Assembly: GCA_037957365.1 (NCBI GenBank)
Contig: JARHVA010007801.1
Span: 169,501 to 233,500 of the forward strand
DNA length: 64,000 nucleotides
Source of the DNA: Torreya grandis
Taxonomy: Eukaryota; Streptophyta; Pinopsida; Cupressales; Taxaceae
Direction of reading: 5' to 3'
The notes under the pieces are model-generated. The model made no database searches, was not told the DNA's origin, and saw only the letters and a program-made list of their open reading frames with translations. The translations under genes were made by a program, and so were the position numbers. Below are positions 12,772-24,639 of the stretch, one piece after another. Within the stretch, counting starts at the first letter, position 1. Each line of letters begins with the position of its first letter.

Positions 12772-14779
12772 AACTATTCATAAATAATATATTATCATCT
12801 TTATGTATAATCCATAATTACATATATATGTTCAAGTTTATTACTATATTACAACTTCCCTACTTAAGAAATGTTAACTCATATTTAAATTAAATATAAA
12901 TCAAATTAAGACCATACAATATTTAAAATTCAAATTAATTTCATTAAGCATAAACATACACTATTAAATACTGTTACATACCATATGGTACATCAATTTA
13001 TTTAAATCATTCAACGCATGTTTAACATCCAATTAAATATCTAACACCCTGAAATAGTTCATCTCAACCATTTTGCAAATGTTTAGACTCAATCCGATTT
13101 GAATGTAGTCTAATAAACATCAATCAAACATTTTGTTTAACCATATTACACACAACTGGTTGACATAAGGAACAATTCAACTAATTTTTATATCCCTATC
13201 TTTATACTGGTCTATGTATATTCAAGATGTTATAAACAATCTAACTATTTATACTATAAAGCCAACCATTGTATTTATGTTTATGTTTACACAACATAAT
13301 ATCCTAATGATAGTTATATTTAAAGAACTTTTCATAAAATAATAACCTAGTTGATTCATACAATCTACTATGGTTTAATAACTTAGACTTACTATGTAAT
13401 TAAAACCATGACCTTACATCAATACACAATCATCACCTAATCCTCTTTACCCAATTGTCTCATAATAATATATTCACAGTCAACTTATAAATTTGTATAA
13501 ATAGTCAATTCCTATATAATTATACACTGAAAACACATAGGCTTTTAAAAATTATTGACTCATTAATATTTACATAGACGACATAAACCCATTTATACAT
13601 AGGGATAACAAGTAAAGGTACTTATCTATTTATAAATTAAAGTGAATGAATACAAACTAATTTCATTTTGTATAAATGAACATAGTCAAATAAATATACA
13701 TAAAAAACCATATTTTGAATCCATAATAAAATAATGCCTTAAGCCATTCTATTAACACTTAGGCATTTTGACACATTTATATAACACATAGTCGACATAT
13801 ATTCATGCACACATGGTCGATTATATAGTTTGGTTTATATTTTATAACAATTTCCACCTAATTATACTAACTTAGTCTTATCAAGAATACTAAATATGCA
13901 TATATATACTATTATATAATCAGCCTAAATAATTTAAAACCCATTGTATGATGTTAAACCATATTAACTGACAGTCAACACATAATCAAATTAACACAAT
14001 TAACACATAACCCTTTATACATAGTTGATATAAAATATATTATACATAGTCATTTGGTTTACATAAATTGACACACATCCATGTAAATAACCAAACAAAT
14101 CCATAACAATCCATGTGAATAAACTAAACAAGCCATACTTAGCCATGTAATTAACACACAATGATTTTATTTTCACATTTACCCAAAACCTTTGTACATA
14201 TGTTATACTTAGTCAAATAATGGATTAAATTATTTGGGGGAAATCCTTCTCCCATAGGGTCAAATTCTTGATCTTCTCAAGGGTTTAAAACACTAAACAA
14301 CAATTTTTTTCAAAAATCCCAAATTAATTGTATCTAACCATATAACACAAATACCAATTTTTAGAGTAAATCAAGAACAAAACCCTACCTCTTAGTGCTT
14401 TGAAATATATTTTATTATTTGGTTTGAAAAAGTCCCTTTTCTTTCTTTTCGTTCTCCTCTATTGACCCTAGCCTCTTCTACATTTCTAAAATTCCCATGT
14501 TCCTTTATTGTTTCCATAGTCCATTACATGCATTTTAAAAATCCCTAATTTCATTGTGACCCTTCTCTACCACTCTATGAATGACTCTTTATCAAATTAG
14601 AAATTACCAACATGCTTCTCACATCTCATAGCTCAATTTACACACTCATAGTCTCCTCATTGTTTCCTTCTAATTCCTAGTCGAACCTTAGCCATCAAGT
14701 TGTATGGTTTGAATGAAAAAAACAAATAAAACCAAATGATGAATTCAAATAGGGTTGGCATTATATTATGTCCAATAAA

Positions 14780-14784
14780 CATAA
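14780..14784. repeat. target-site duplication, left (gypsy)
   Basis: CATAA directly before the LTR; identical to 29,736-29,740. Confidence 0.9.
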
Positions 14785-16663
14785 TGTAGAGTAAAAAATA
14801 CTCTACGTTTCATTCTAAGTTTTAATTGCGCATTGCAAAGTTTTGTTGCATAATTTGGTTCGAGACGGTGAAGTTTTGAAATAGAGCACAAGCTCTATTT
14901 TCCTTTTGATTCATTTTTGTCTAAGTGTCAGGGTAAAGTGAAAGCTGACAAGTGTCATCCTGTGAGGCATCCTTTCTCTAGTGAAACACCAGGTGTAATT
15001 TTTTGAGGCACCTTTCATATCAGCACCCGCATTTCATCTCTTTTCAGTGGAAGGTTTCAAAAGCTAAGTATCGAGATCAAGTGGAAAGTTCCAAGTGGTA
15101 GTCATAGAAGGTCTCGGTTTTGCTTTTTTAAAAGTGATGGAAGCTACCATGTACTCTAGCAAAAGAAAGTGGAAGCCACCACGTGTTGCAGTCTGAATTA
15201 TCTTCATCTTTGCTTCACTAATATAGCAAAGACCGTGGTGGGTCCCAAGTTTTGTGTCTGAAGCAAGTAAAAGTCACCAGGTGTCACTGCCCATGTGAAT
15301 GAGAAATGAGACCCATTTGTATAAATAGAGAAAAGTGAAAACCATCATGTGTCATCTTCTATAGGTTTTTAAAATGGTAGCTACAAGCAGTAGAGATCAC
15401 CACGTAACCCAGGTAAGAGAAGTGAAGATTGTCATGTGTCCTTTAATGAAGAAGTAGAGTTTGCCACCTGTCGTGTGTCCCTTTTAAAGTTGCTCGGGTA
15501 AGAAATGCTATGGGTCTTATTTTATTTCAAGCTATTAAAGTTTTGAGGAAGTGGATGGTGATAAGTGCCAAAGGCGGAACACACCTGAGCAAAGACACAA
15601 AAGAGTACAAATTATGTGGAAAGTGCTGCATGTCTTCTATAGTTGTTTCATAATGTGACAAGTGTCGTTCTTTAGAGTTTCCTAAAGTAATAAAAAAATT
15701 GGCTAAGTGTTACCTAGTGTTTAAGATAAGGGAGCATCCTGCAATCTGTTTTTGCCAATGAACTGCCAGAAGACAAAGCCTTTCAAAATCTATAAGATAT
15801 CTTCTATTAGACACTTCAAAAGGGGGAAGATTTCATTTGGGCCTTTAGATTGGGAACAAGCAGACAATTTGGAGTAGATCTGAGGTTATAAATAAGGGTA
15901 TAGAGATCACCAAAAAAAATCATCATCAAGAATCATCCATTATTAGAGAAATTTTTTGAGAGAGAATTATTGTAACAAGTTTAGACTTTCTAGAGTTGTG
16001 GCTAAGTAATATCATTTGCTTTTGTCTCATTTTCTTGAGTTGGAAGGTTTACATAATTGTATGTGTTTTTGTGCCTCTTATGTGATTGGAAAATTCAAAT
16101 AAGAAGATTGAACCCTATGCCTTTGTTGATATTATCTGTGTCATTTGCAAAAGTAGTCTAGGCTATAGACTTTCTAGAACTATGATTAGGAATGTCATTT
16201 GCATTTATCTCATTTTCTTGAGTTGGAAGGTTTACATAACTGTACATGTTTTTGTGCCTCTTATGTGACTGGAAAATTCAAATAAGAAGATTGAACCCTA
16301 TGCCTTTGTTGACATTTTCTGTATCACTACAAAAGTAGTCTATGTTATGAGCCTCTATTTCTATTGTTTCCATCTTTTACATTGATCATGCACTTGTTTG
16401 CTCATAAATGTAAATGAATCTTACATATAGTTTCACTATGCTCAGGATTAAGGTCAAATTACATTTAGGCGCATCACCATAGATTAGATTTTCTTTCTTG
16501 CATTTGTGTTTTGTTAATTCCTATCCCTTTTTCCAGTATCTACTCAATTTAAAGAGGAACTAGCTTCTCAAAAATCTAGAGGTTGTTTCAAAATGCAAGT
16601 CCCATATCTTGAAACTTCCCATTGTTGTTGATTAGAATCAAGTGCAATTTTAAATCATCAATA
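14785..16663 (+). repeat. gypsy 5' LTR
   Basis: It starts TG and ends CAATA, against CAACA in the right copy, so the terminal CA has decayed to TA. The first bases form a perfect hairpin: GTAGAGTA at 14,786-14,793 and TACTCTAC at 14,799-14,806 around an A5 loop. The region 14,935-15,680 repeats variants of AGTGGAAG followed by CACCACGTGTC ten or more times. A TATA box lies at 15,887. Near 15,980-16,320 about 230 bases are duplicated, from the GTTTAGACTTTCTAGAG block to the TTGAACCCTATGCCTTTG block. Confidence 0.95.
15887..15894 (+). promoter_or_regulatory. TATA box of gypsy 5' LTR
   Basis: TATAAATA followed by AGGG, conserved in the right LTR at 28,958-28,965. It is the best candidate for the U3 core promoter. 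A second TATAAATAG lies near 15,320 in both LTRs. Confidence 0.6.
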
Positions 16664-16690
16664 GCTTTTGGCATGCTCAGTGGGACCAAT
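16664..16690 (+). other. gypsy primer-binding site region
   Basis: The sequence just inside the 5' LTR contains TTTTGGCATGCTCAGTGGGA. TGG near the LTR end is the usual start of a tRNA-complementary site, because tRNAs end in CCA. I cannot name the tRNA with confidence; it is not the initiator-Met type. Confidence 0.55.
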
Positions 16691-16953
16691 CATGAAGTCT
16701 CTTTCAAGATCATATGAACTAAAGAGCTATGAGAAGTCATAGCTGTGGACCTATAACTTGATCACAATCTGCTATAAATCTAGGTATTCTTTTGCCACCT
16801 TTGGTAACAAGTCCAAGAAGAAGAGCTAACCAGTTTGTACCAATACCAAGAGCAAATATGGGAGCCCTTATACCTCTAATAAATTATGCAAGCTGGAACA
16901 CTGGTAGTCCCTTAATTCTCCCAATACCACCAAACACTTAGGACCCTATCCCA

Positions 16954-18837
16954 GTGAATGCCTTAAAAGCTCTACCTAAATTCAGTGGGCAAGACTTTAA
17001 AACACCTGAGGAACATCTTCAAGATGTATCAGATGTCTATGCTATACATGTTGTCACACAACAAAATGTGGCCATAAGATTATTAGTAGCTTCTTTTAAA
17101 GGGAAAGCTTTAAAATGGTATGGGTCGCTGACCCCAAATACCATTTCTACATGGGATCAGCTCGGAGACATTTTCTTTGAAAGATTTGTAGAGAAAGGTG
17201 ATAAGTCTTCTTTACTAAAGCAATTATTTACCATTTAAAGTGGACCATAAGAAGCCATGACTGAATTCAATTCTAGATTTTAAAAGACACGGGACAAAAT
17301 CCTTGTTACAGCTAGACCATTACCAGGTATGGCCATAGTGTTTTATCTTAAGGCTTTGAATTCAGATATATCTGTTAGGATTCAGTCACTTGGAAGACAT
17401 ACTTTGCTAGAGGCTTATGAATATGTGGTCAGAGCTGAGAACAATTTAATAGATGCTGGAAAGTTACCCCCTAGGCCTCCCATGCCCATGTTCCCAAAAA
17501 TTTCCTCACCATTACCTCAAGAAGTCTCTAAGTATGTAAGCCCACCTATGTCCATGTACACTTACCCTAAACCATTTGCTAAATAAATTGTCCCCACTTA
17601 GTCATCTGAGCTGGATGATATCAAGAATATTCTAAGGACATTTTCTAATGAGTTGATCAATATAAAAAGACAACATAATACTTTCTCTAAGCCTTCATAT
17701 CAAGGCTATCAAGGAAATAGATTTTCATCTCAGTCAAACCAATATTAGGGTCCTCCAAGACAAACTAACCATTAGCCAGCAAACTAATTGGTTGCAATTC
17801 CCACACCCTCACAAACTATTCCTCCCAATTCAAATAGGGAGATTGTTCTAGGGCAAAAGAACTATGTGGAAAATACTAATGCCTGGTGTTTTCCTTGCAA
17901 TAATTCTCATACACCCAGAGATTTTCCTATGGGTAATCTACAATAAAAGGTGGCAGAGCAAAGAAGATTAGATGGTTAGTTTACAAGTTCTAATGACAAT
18001 CAAGCCTACCAATCTCCTGGTATGTAGAATTTAGTCCTAATGGCTCAGATGCAAGGGACGTCATTACAACAAGAGGAAGAAATAGCCCCAAAATATGCTT
18101 TGTTCTCATGGGTTGAAGATGAAGAATCAATATTTTTAAATGAACCTTCTATTTCAAAACTAGTGGTGTAATCAAACTACTGTACTAGATCAAAGAGAAG
18201 AATGCTAGAATAGCCCAAAGTTATAAATAATGAAGCTATGGAGAGTCATTCATTTCAATTTCATCAACACACAGCTGATAGATAAGAAATGCTTCAGCTA
18301 GTGTAGAATCAAGAAGTTCTTGAACAAGTTCAAAGAAAGATAAGATATCCTAATCTTCTAAGAATTCAAACTTTTGGACCAATGAATGTGGTAGATTAGC
18401 TGAAGATGACTCCAACACAAGTATCAATTTGGGACATGTTGGTTATTCCTAAACAAAGTACATTGTTACAAGAAGCTCTTCAAAATCAAGCAATGCCCAA
18501 ATATACTGAAGGACCTACTGATAAAATAAAGCTCAAAGACACAGTTCATCTGTAGACAACAGCCTTAGTGAACAATGCATCAGAGGTAAGCCAATCCAAA
18601 CTAGATTCCTTCCATTGTACTAGGATAGGTGACTAGACTAATATTAATCAAGAAAAAGAAAATAAACAGTTGTTAGCTATGATGCATAGTGATCCTTATG
18701 AAAATTATGGCTCTACTGGTTTGGGCATTTATGTTATTTTTGATGAGGACCATGAAATACCAAATGTTTTAAGAGAAGAGACACCAATTACTCAAGGATT
18801 CAAAAAAAGATTCAGAAATTTGGACTTTAAATTTTGA
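16954..18837 (+). pseudogene. gag: gypsy gag remnant
   Basis: One frame runs from before 16,954 to a stop at 18,837, broken by about 20 stops. Residues from the first ATG show a retrotransposon gag (PF03732-type) pattern: PKFSG, FKGKALKWYGSL, ISTWDQL, FFERFV. Downstream at about 17,878-17,935 a degraded zinc-knuckle-like piece reads WCFPCNNSHTPRDFP. The later part includes DQLKMTP-like sequence with Q replaced by stop, and WDMLV, as seen before the protease in Tat-type elements, yet no D-S/T-G protease motif follows. The true start is probably upstream of 16,954 because the frame is open there. Nearly all stops are TAG or TAA where Gln would fit. An indel in the A run at about 18,802-18,808 separates this frame from the RNase H frame. 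Confidence 0.85.
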
Positions 18838-19200
18838 TGGGGCTCGAAGTAAAAATGGTGTTGGAGCAGGAATTTGTCTTACTGCTCCAAATGGTGAGAA
18901 AATTTTAAGAGCTATCTGTTTCCAATTTTCTTGCACTAATAATGATGCCAAGTATGAATCTTTAGTACATGGACTCCTATTAGCCAAGAAAAAGGGAATA
19001 AAGAATCTAATAATAAAAGGAGATTTAGAATTAGTAGTAAAGCAAATTAGAGAAAAAGCAATAACAAATAATGTCAGAATGAAATCCTATAAGCATAGAA
19101 TTTGGGACTTAATACAAGATTTTGAAGCTTTCAATATTGAAGTAATTCCCAGGACTCAAAATTTTGAAGCTGATAGGATGGCACAGATTGGTTTGTAGTT
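18821..19200 (+). pseudogene. RNase H domain upstream of RT (plant/archaeal-like type)
   Basis: The frame starting WTLNFDGARSKNGVGAG is a type I RNase H of the RVT_3 group. Visible motifs are FDGA (first catalytic Asp), NDAKYESL at the second acidic site (Lys where AEY would carry the Glu, a G-to-A change), GDLELVVKQI (third Asp) and a C-terminal FEADRMA. It lies about 400 bases upstream of the start of the RT region, directly after gag, in the interval where a protease would be expected. In most described Tat elements the second RNase H follows the RT-RNase H. I recall other plant polyproteins with this same order, so it may define a lineage rather than a rearrangement. The copy is inactive. 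Confidence 0.85.
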
Positions 19201-20870
19201 TGATCCAGCAACTAACCTATTAGTTAACAATGAATTAGTAAAGGTTATAGTAAGGCCAGCTATTCTTGATAATGATGAGAATTGGCAAGTATTTGAGAAT
19301 GATTCTCAAGTACTCTCATTCTTGCAATAATCACAAGAATTTGCCAGTCAATTACAACCAAAGATTGAAGAGGCATATGAGGATCAAATTATATAATTAA
19401 AGAATAATAAACTTCCCAAAGGTTTAATCACTTTAGAAAGCCTTTTTGATCCAGAAGATGTAAGCTTGGAGAAGAAAAGGTTTCAAGCAAATAAAGTAGA
19501 TTATTCTGAATTAGAAGTGAGTGAAGGGAAAAAATTAAAAGTTGGAAATTCTACAACTCAAGAAGAAAAGGAAAGGCTAATTAAATTATGCAAAAAATAT
19601 GATAGTCATAGCTTGGAGCTATGAAAACCTTCATGGATATAATAGAGACATCATTCAACACACAATAAAACTAACTAAAGGATCTAAGCCTGTTAGACAA
19701 AAATAGAGACCATTAAATCCAAGAATTGAGCCTCTAATGGTAGATGAGTTGCAAAAACTTTTAGATTCTAAAATAATTTTTCCAATCAAACACTCAACTT
19801 GGGTATCAAATCTGGTACTAGTTAGGAAAAAGAATGGTGATATAAGACTTTGGGTAGATTTCAAAGATCTAAACAAAGCATCTTTGAAGGATCATTATCC
19901 CTTGCCATCCATTGAACATATTCTACAAACTATGGCTAGATCAGAGAGATTTTCTTTGCTAGATGGTTTCTCTGGATACAATCAGATTTGGTTGGCTAAA
20001 GAAGACCAATACAAGACTACTTTTACTCCTAAGTGGGGAACATTTGCATATGCTAAGATGCCATTTGGCCTGTCAAATGCTGGAGCCACGTTTCAGAGAG
20101 ATATGGATGTTGCATTTAGGGAATTGATAAATAAAATCATCTTGATTTATCTTGATGATTTTACTATTTTTTCAAAGAATTTTGATGATCATTTTAATCA
20201 TTTATAAGCTGTGTTTAAAAAATGTCAAGAATTTGGAATATCCTTGAATCCTAAGAAATGTATCTTTGTTGTTCCTCAAGGCAAATTATTAAGACATATA
20301 GTATCAAAAGGAGTTTCCATAGACCCAAAAAGAGTGGCAGCCATAATGAACTTACCTCTTCTAGTCAATAAGAAAGCAATTCAATCTTTCTTGGGAAAAA
20401 TTAAGTTTGTCAGTCAGTTCATATCTGACTTTGCAGGCTTAGTAAGACCAATAACACTCTTGTTGAAAAAACACCAAATTTTCAAGTGGACTACGAAAGG
20501 AAGGCAAGCCTTTGAAGAGGTCAAGAAAGCTGTCTCAATAGCTCCAGTACTTAGAAATCTAGATTTTTCTAAGCCTTTTGTAATGTATGTATATGGAGGA
20601 GAGCTCAGTATTACTGTTGTTCTAACACAGAAGGATGATAAGCAGGAAGGAGAACATCCAATAACATTTTTCTCAAGGACACTTAGGGAATATGAAACCA
20701 GATATAAATTTATGGAAAAATAAGCATATGCTATGGTAAAAGCTCTTAAAAAATTCAAGCATATAGTATCAGGAAGTAAAATTTTGATACTAGTGACACA
20801 TCTAAGTGTCAGAGAATACATCATGGAGGGTGAAATTACTGAAAAAGAGTAAACTAGATAACTAAGATCT
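19201..20870 (+). pseudogene. pol: gypsy reverse transcriptase-RNase H
   Basis: A linker (19,201-19,600) in the RNase H frame shifts at about 19,605 into the RT frame. RT motifs in order are VRKKNGDIRLWVDFKDLN, FSLLDGFSGYNQI, FGLSNAGATFQR and the catalytic box IYLDDF at about 20,143-20,160. The connection follows with GISLNPKKCIF and QSFLGKI. The Ty3-type RNase H (20,560-20,870) has PITFFSRTL and a first motif that reads YVYGG, so the catalytic Asp is lost. Stops at 20,208 and 20,722 replace Gln. Together with 18,821-19,200 the element has two RNase H domains on either side of RT. The domain is about family length, but the gene is broken. Confidence 0.93.
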
Positions 20871-21149
20871 TGGAATATGATGTAGAAGTCAAACCTACTA
20901 AATTAGTTAGAGGTAGGGGTTTGTGTCAATATATGACTCAAGAGCTTGAAAAAATGATTCCTGAAGAAATAAATTCAGGAATAGAAGAAGAAATTGTATT
21001 GAAAATATAAGAAGTTAATCAGGAATCTTGGGTTACAGATAGGATTCATTTTATGAAAAATGGGATTTACCCAAGAGAACTCCCTCAAAATAAAAGAAGA
21101 TACTATAAGATGCAAGGAGTTCATTTTGTTTTAATTGAATAGGTTCTTT

Positions 21150-21717
21150 TTAGAAGAAATTCTGATGGCAAATTGTTAAGATGTGTAGAAAAGGATGAGG
21201 CTAAGAAAATATTACATGAAATGCATCATGGAAAATCAGGTGGACATTTTTATGCAAATACCATAGCTATAAAGATAAGTGAAGCAAGTTATTTTTGGCC
21301 TACTTTATTTACAGATTGTTATCAGTTGGTTAAAAAATGTCAATCTTGTCAATATTATGTAGGGATGAGAAGGAATGCAGCAATGCCTCTTAGTCCTATA
21401 ATTGTAGATGAACCTTTTGCTCAATGGGGTCTTGACTTCATTGGAATGATAAATCTAGTATCTAGTATGGGTCACAAATGGATCTTAATAGCCACAAATT
21501 ATTTCACTAGATAGACCTAGGTGATACCACTCAAAGAAGCAACAAAAAATGTGATCCTAGATTTTTTAGGGAGTATCACTACTTGTTTTGGGACACCTCG
21601 CACCATAATTTTAGATAATGCTAAAGCATTTTTAGGGTCCAAAGTATCTAAATTTGCATTAAAGCATGGAATATATCTAAAAACTTCTTCAAATTATTAT
21701 CCTCAGGGTAATGGTTT
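21150..21717 (+). pseudogene. int: gypsy integrase, 5' part, interrupted by copia
   Basis: The zinc-binding part shows HH near the start, then CQSCQ (21,340s). The catalytic core shows the first Asp in WGLDFIG (about 21,430) and the second in IILDNAKAF (21,608-21,635), and then runs into YPQGNG. A stop at 21,512 sits where Gln or Trp would fit. The copia element inserted a few codons before the expected third acidic residue, so the catalytic core is split. The frame differs from that of RT, so at least one frameshift lies between 20,870 and 21,150. Confidence 0.92.
21713..21717. repeat. target-site duplication, left (copia)
   Basis: GGTTT; identical to 27,203-27,207. Confidence 0.9.
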
Positions 21718-22333
21718 TGTTGAGTTGTGGAGCTAAAAGCTTAATTGAATATGCAAATATGGAGGTTGCTGGGTTACATAGTAACTGACGTCAGTTAGAA
21801 CCTACCGACATCAGTCAAGGGTTGATCGGCATTTACTAACATCAGTTATCTACAGCTACATAGTAATTGGCATTGGTTATGGTTGACCGGCATCAGTCAG
21901 ATAGAAACCGACATCGGTCACCTGTGTGTTTCCAGAACTGTTCTAATTTTAGACAAACAATTAGTTTGAATGTAAAGACTAATTTTAGTCTTGAGTTTGC
22001 GTTTCTAATTATTGTTTGGTTTGGGATCTGTTTAAGAGACCCATGGGGCTGTATTGTAATCAAGGGAATAACAACTTGGTCATTGAGTTGATTGTAATTG
22101 ATTGAGAGAGAGAGAGAGAGAGAACTCTTGAGGGAGAATTACTATACACCCAAGAGGTGTGGAAAGAAAGAGATTTATTCATTGTATTCTGGAAGATTTT
22201 AATACAAGATTGGTTATTTTTCGTATCTCCTATTATTTTTTGTTTCTAATTTTTAGTTACTTATTACTTCTGGTTTAATTCTATGTTTAGTTGCTTATAC
22301 AAAAGTAAACAATTGTACTCCAAGTTCTTAACA
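21718..22333 (+). repeat. copia 5' LTR
   Basis: It aligns with 26,550-27,202. Bases 21,779-21,925 hold about six copies of a 19-22 bp motif near ACCGACATCGGTCA. A (GA)n run of about ten units lies at 22,103-22,122, followed by CACCCAAGAGGTGTGG, which is near the R/U5 region by position. Confidence 0.95.
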
Positions 22334-22335
22334 AG

Positions 22336-22346
22336 TGGTATCAGAG
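22336..22346 (+). other. copia primer-binding site, initiator tRNA-Met
   Basis: TGGTATCAGAG begins two bases after the LTR end. It is the standard copia sequence complementary to the 3' end of initiator tRNA-Met. Confidence 0.9.
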
Positions 22347-22434
22347 TAGGTTAGTGATTATTGATTACAGGTTCACTCTCAGGGGTTTCTGATTGAGTGG
22401 GAGTAAAGCAATGGTATAAAAAAGTAAACTAAGA

Positions 22435-23225
22435 ATGGAGAAATTCAATGGCAAGAATTATCAATTATGGAGGATGCAGATAGACGATTATCTATATCAG
22501 AAAGATCTATACTTACCGTCGGGTGGGGTTTCAAGAAAGCCCACATATATGCAAGATGAAGAATGGAATGTTCTTGATAGAAAGGCTCTTGGATCTATAT
22601 GGTTGAGCTTGGCATCATCTGTGATTTCTAACTTATCACAGACAAAGACAATGGTAGAGTTAATGGATACTTTAGTAAATTTATATGAAAAACCCTCAGC
22701 TTCGAATACGATATATCTTATGAAGCAATTATTTAATTTGCAAATGCAAGAAGGTGGATTTGTATATAGCCATCTTAATGATCTCCATGAAATTGTAAAT
22801 CAGTTAAATTTAGTCAAAATAGTTTTTGATGATGAAATTAAGGCTCTCTTAATCTTATGCTCTTTACCTGAAAGCTGACACAACTTGGTAATGACAGTTA
22901 GTAATACTGCATCTGCTTCAAATATCTTGAAAGTTGATGATGTTGTTAGTGTAATCTTGAATGAATAAATTTGCAAGAAAATCACAAGGGAAACATAAGG
23001 TAATGATTTAATTATTGAAAGCAGGGGAAGGCAAAGAGAGAAGGGCAAGCAAGGGAAATCAAGGTCAAAGATGGGAAGGAGATCCAAATCTAGAAATGGA
23101 AAAATAACCTGCTGGAATTGTGGAAAGAAAGGGTATGCAAAGAAAGATTGTTGGTTGAAGGATAACAAAGAAAATCAGCATGAAGGTAATAAGGAAGCAA
23201 ATGTTGTAGGTATTGTTGCATAAAA
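22435..23225 (+). pseudogene. gag: copia gag
   Basis: The ATG at 22,435 starts EKFNGKNYQLWRMQ, the usual N-terminus of copia Gag. The UBN2-type body continues with LWLSLASS-like sequence and MKQLFNLQM. A TGA at about 22,876 sits where Trp or Arg would fit. The zinc knuckle near 23,110 reads CWNCGKKGYAKKDC: the Cys residues are kept but the His is Tyr, a C-to-T change. Other stops follow near 22,966 and 22,996. This protein would have packaged the element RNA. Confidence 0.92.
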
Positions 23226-23610
23226 TGCTCTTATATTTTCTTTTGATAGTCAAGTAGAATCATGGGTTTTAGATTTTGGTGCTTCTTTTCATGCAACCCC
23301 AAATAGAGAATTTTTCATTGATTATGTCCATGGAGATTTTGGAAAAGTTTATTTAGGGGATGATGAGCCTTGTAAAATTATTGGTAAAGAAAAAGTGCAG
23401 CTGAAATTGCAGAATGGAAACACACAAGTGTTGAAGGATGTCATGCATGTACCCATCCTGAAGAGGAATCTTATTTCTGTAAGAAAGTTGGGTGATGAGG
23501 GTTGTACAGTAACTCTCACAACTGAATCTTGGAAAGTTTCCAAGGGTGCACTTGTATTAGCAAGAGGTAAGAGAGTAGGTACACTTTATCTATCTACTTG
23601 TATTACTGAT
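23226..23610 (+). pseudogene. copia protease
   Basis: In the same frame as gag, WVLDFGASFHATP is the aspartic protease active site with Phe where Ser or Thr normally follows the catalytic Asp. VMHVPILKRNLISV, a conserved block of copia protease, follows at about 23,440. It is part of the gag-pol polyprotein and inactive. Confidence 0.85.
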
Positions 23611-24530
23611 TATTCTCCTTCTATTTTATCTACTTCAGATGTAGATGCAAAGTTGTGGCACTGTAGGCTTGGTCACATGAGTGAGAAGTGAATGAATGTT
23701 CTTAAGTCAAAAGGTAAGCTTTTAGATTTGAAAAGCATAGATCTAAATTTTTATGATCATTGTATTTTTTGGAAACAAAAGAAAGTGAGGTTTCTCAAAA
23801 TTGGGTCAACAAAGAAGAAACACAAATTGGAGCTTGTTCACACAGACGTGTGGGGACTAGCTCAGATAGCTTCTATTAGAGGATCATAGTATTATGTTTC
23901 TTTCATTGATGATGCTACAATAAAGGTATGGGTTTATTACAAAAAGAGGAAATCTGATGTTTTTGACACATTTAAGAAATGAAAAGCTTTAGTTGAGAAT
24001 GGAACAGGTTTGAGATTGAAGTGCCTTAGATCTGACAATGGTGGTGAGTACTACAGTAATAAATTCAATAGTTACTATTCTATGAGTGGAATACATAAGG
24101 AAAGGATGGTTCTAAGGACACCTCAACAAAATGGAGTTGTTGAAGGGATGAATAGAATAATAATGGAGCGTGCACAGAGTATGAAGTTGCATGCTAGTTT
24201 GCCCTTAAAGTTTTGGGTAGAAGCTGTAGATACTACAGTTTACCTGATTAACAGAGGACCTTCTACTACACTAGATGGTGGAATTTTAGAAGAGGTGTGG
24301 ATAGGTAAAAAAGGTAGATCTTTCATTTCTCAGAGTTTTTGGTTTTGAAGCTTTTGTGCACATTGATAAAGAAAATAGAAAGAAGCTGGATGCTAAATCT
24401 ATGCGGTGCACTTTCATTGGTTATGGTTTTGGAGATTTCAGATTCCAATTGTGGAATTTAGAGACTAACAAAATTATTAGAAGCTGTGATGTAGTTTTCA
24501 ATGAGAAGGTGATGTACAGTGATCATCTCA
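23611..24530 (+). pseudogene. int: copia integrase
   Basis: The zinc-binding part has WHCRLGHMS, and then DHCIFWKQ in place of the usual two-Cys segment with one Cys lost. Catalytic residues are visible: HTDVWG (first Asp, about 23,845), RSDNGGEYYS (second Asp, about 24,031) and NGVVEGMNR (Glu, about 24,142). TGA at 23,690, TAG at 23,887 and TGA at about 23,980 break the frame, and a frameshift near 24,335 moves it. The C-terminal block TFIGYGFGDFRFQLWN is present. Confidence 0.93.
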
Positions 24531-24639
24531 AGTGACTGAATAATTTTGAGCAGGGCAATCTTGATTTGGATGAGGTTATGATCCAAAATGAGATCGCGGG
24601 TAAAAATCATCGCTCACAGTAAAACACAGGAAGGAACAT

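Noticed and set aside
14600..14779. Missing 5' part of the SIRE-like left LTR on the other side of the gypsy insertion
   Set aside because: This stretch does not align convincingly with 37,080-37,420, so the gypsy element did not insert within the preserved LTR.
18821..19200. RNase H as a captured host gene
   Set aside because: It lies inside the LTR pair, is collinear with gag and pol, and has the RVT_3 type known from Tat elements, so it belongs to the retrotransposon.
19655..19876. 73-codon minus-strand open frame
   Set aside because: Antisense of the gypsy RT N-terminal region.
20414..20824. 136-codon minus-strand open frame
   Set aside because: It is the antisense shadow of the gypsy RT-RNase H coding region and has no motif of its own.
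22800..23543. Minus-strand open frames of 62-122 codons
   Set aside because: Antisense of copia gag and protease; no independent features.
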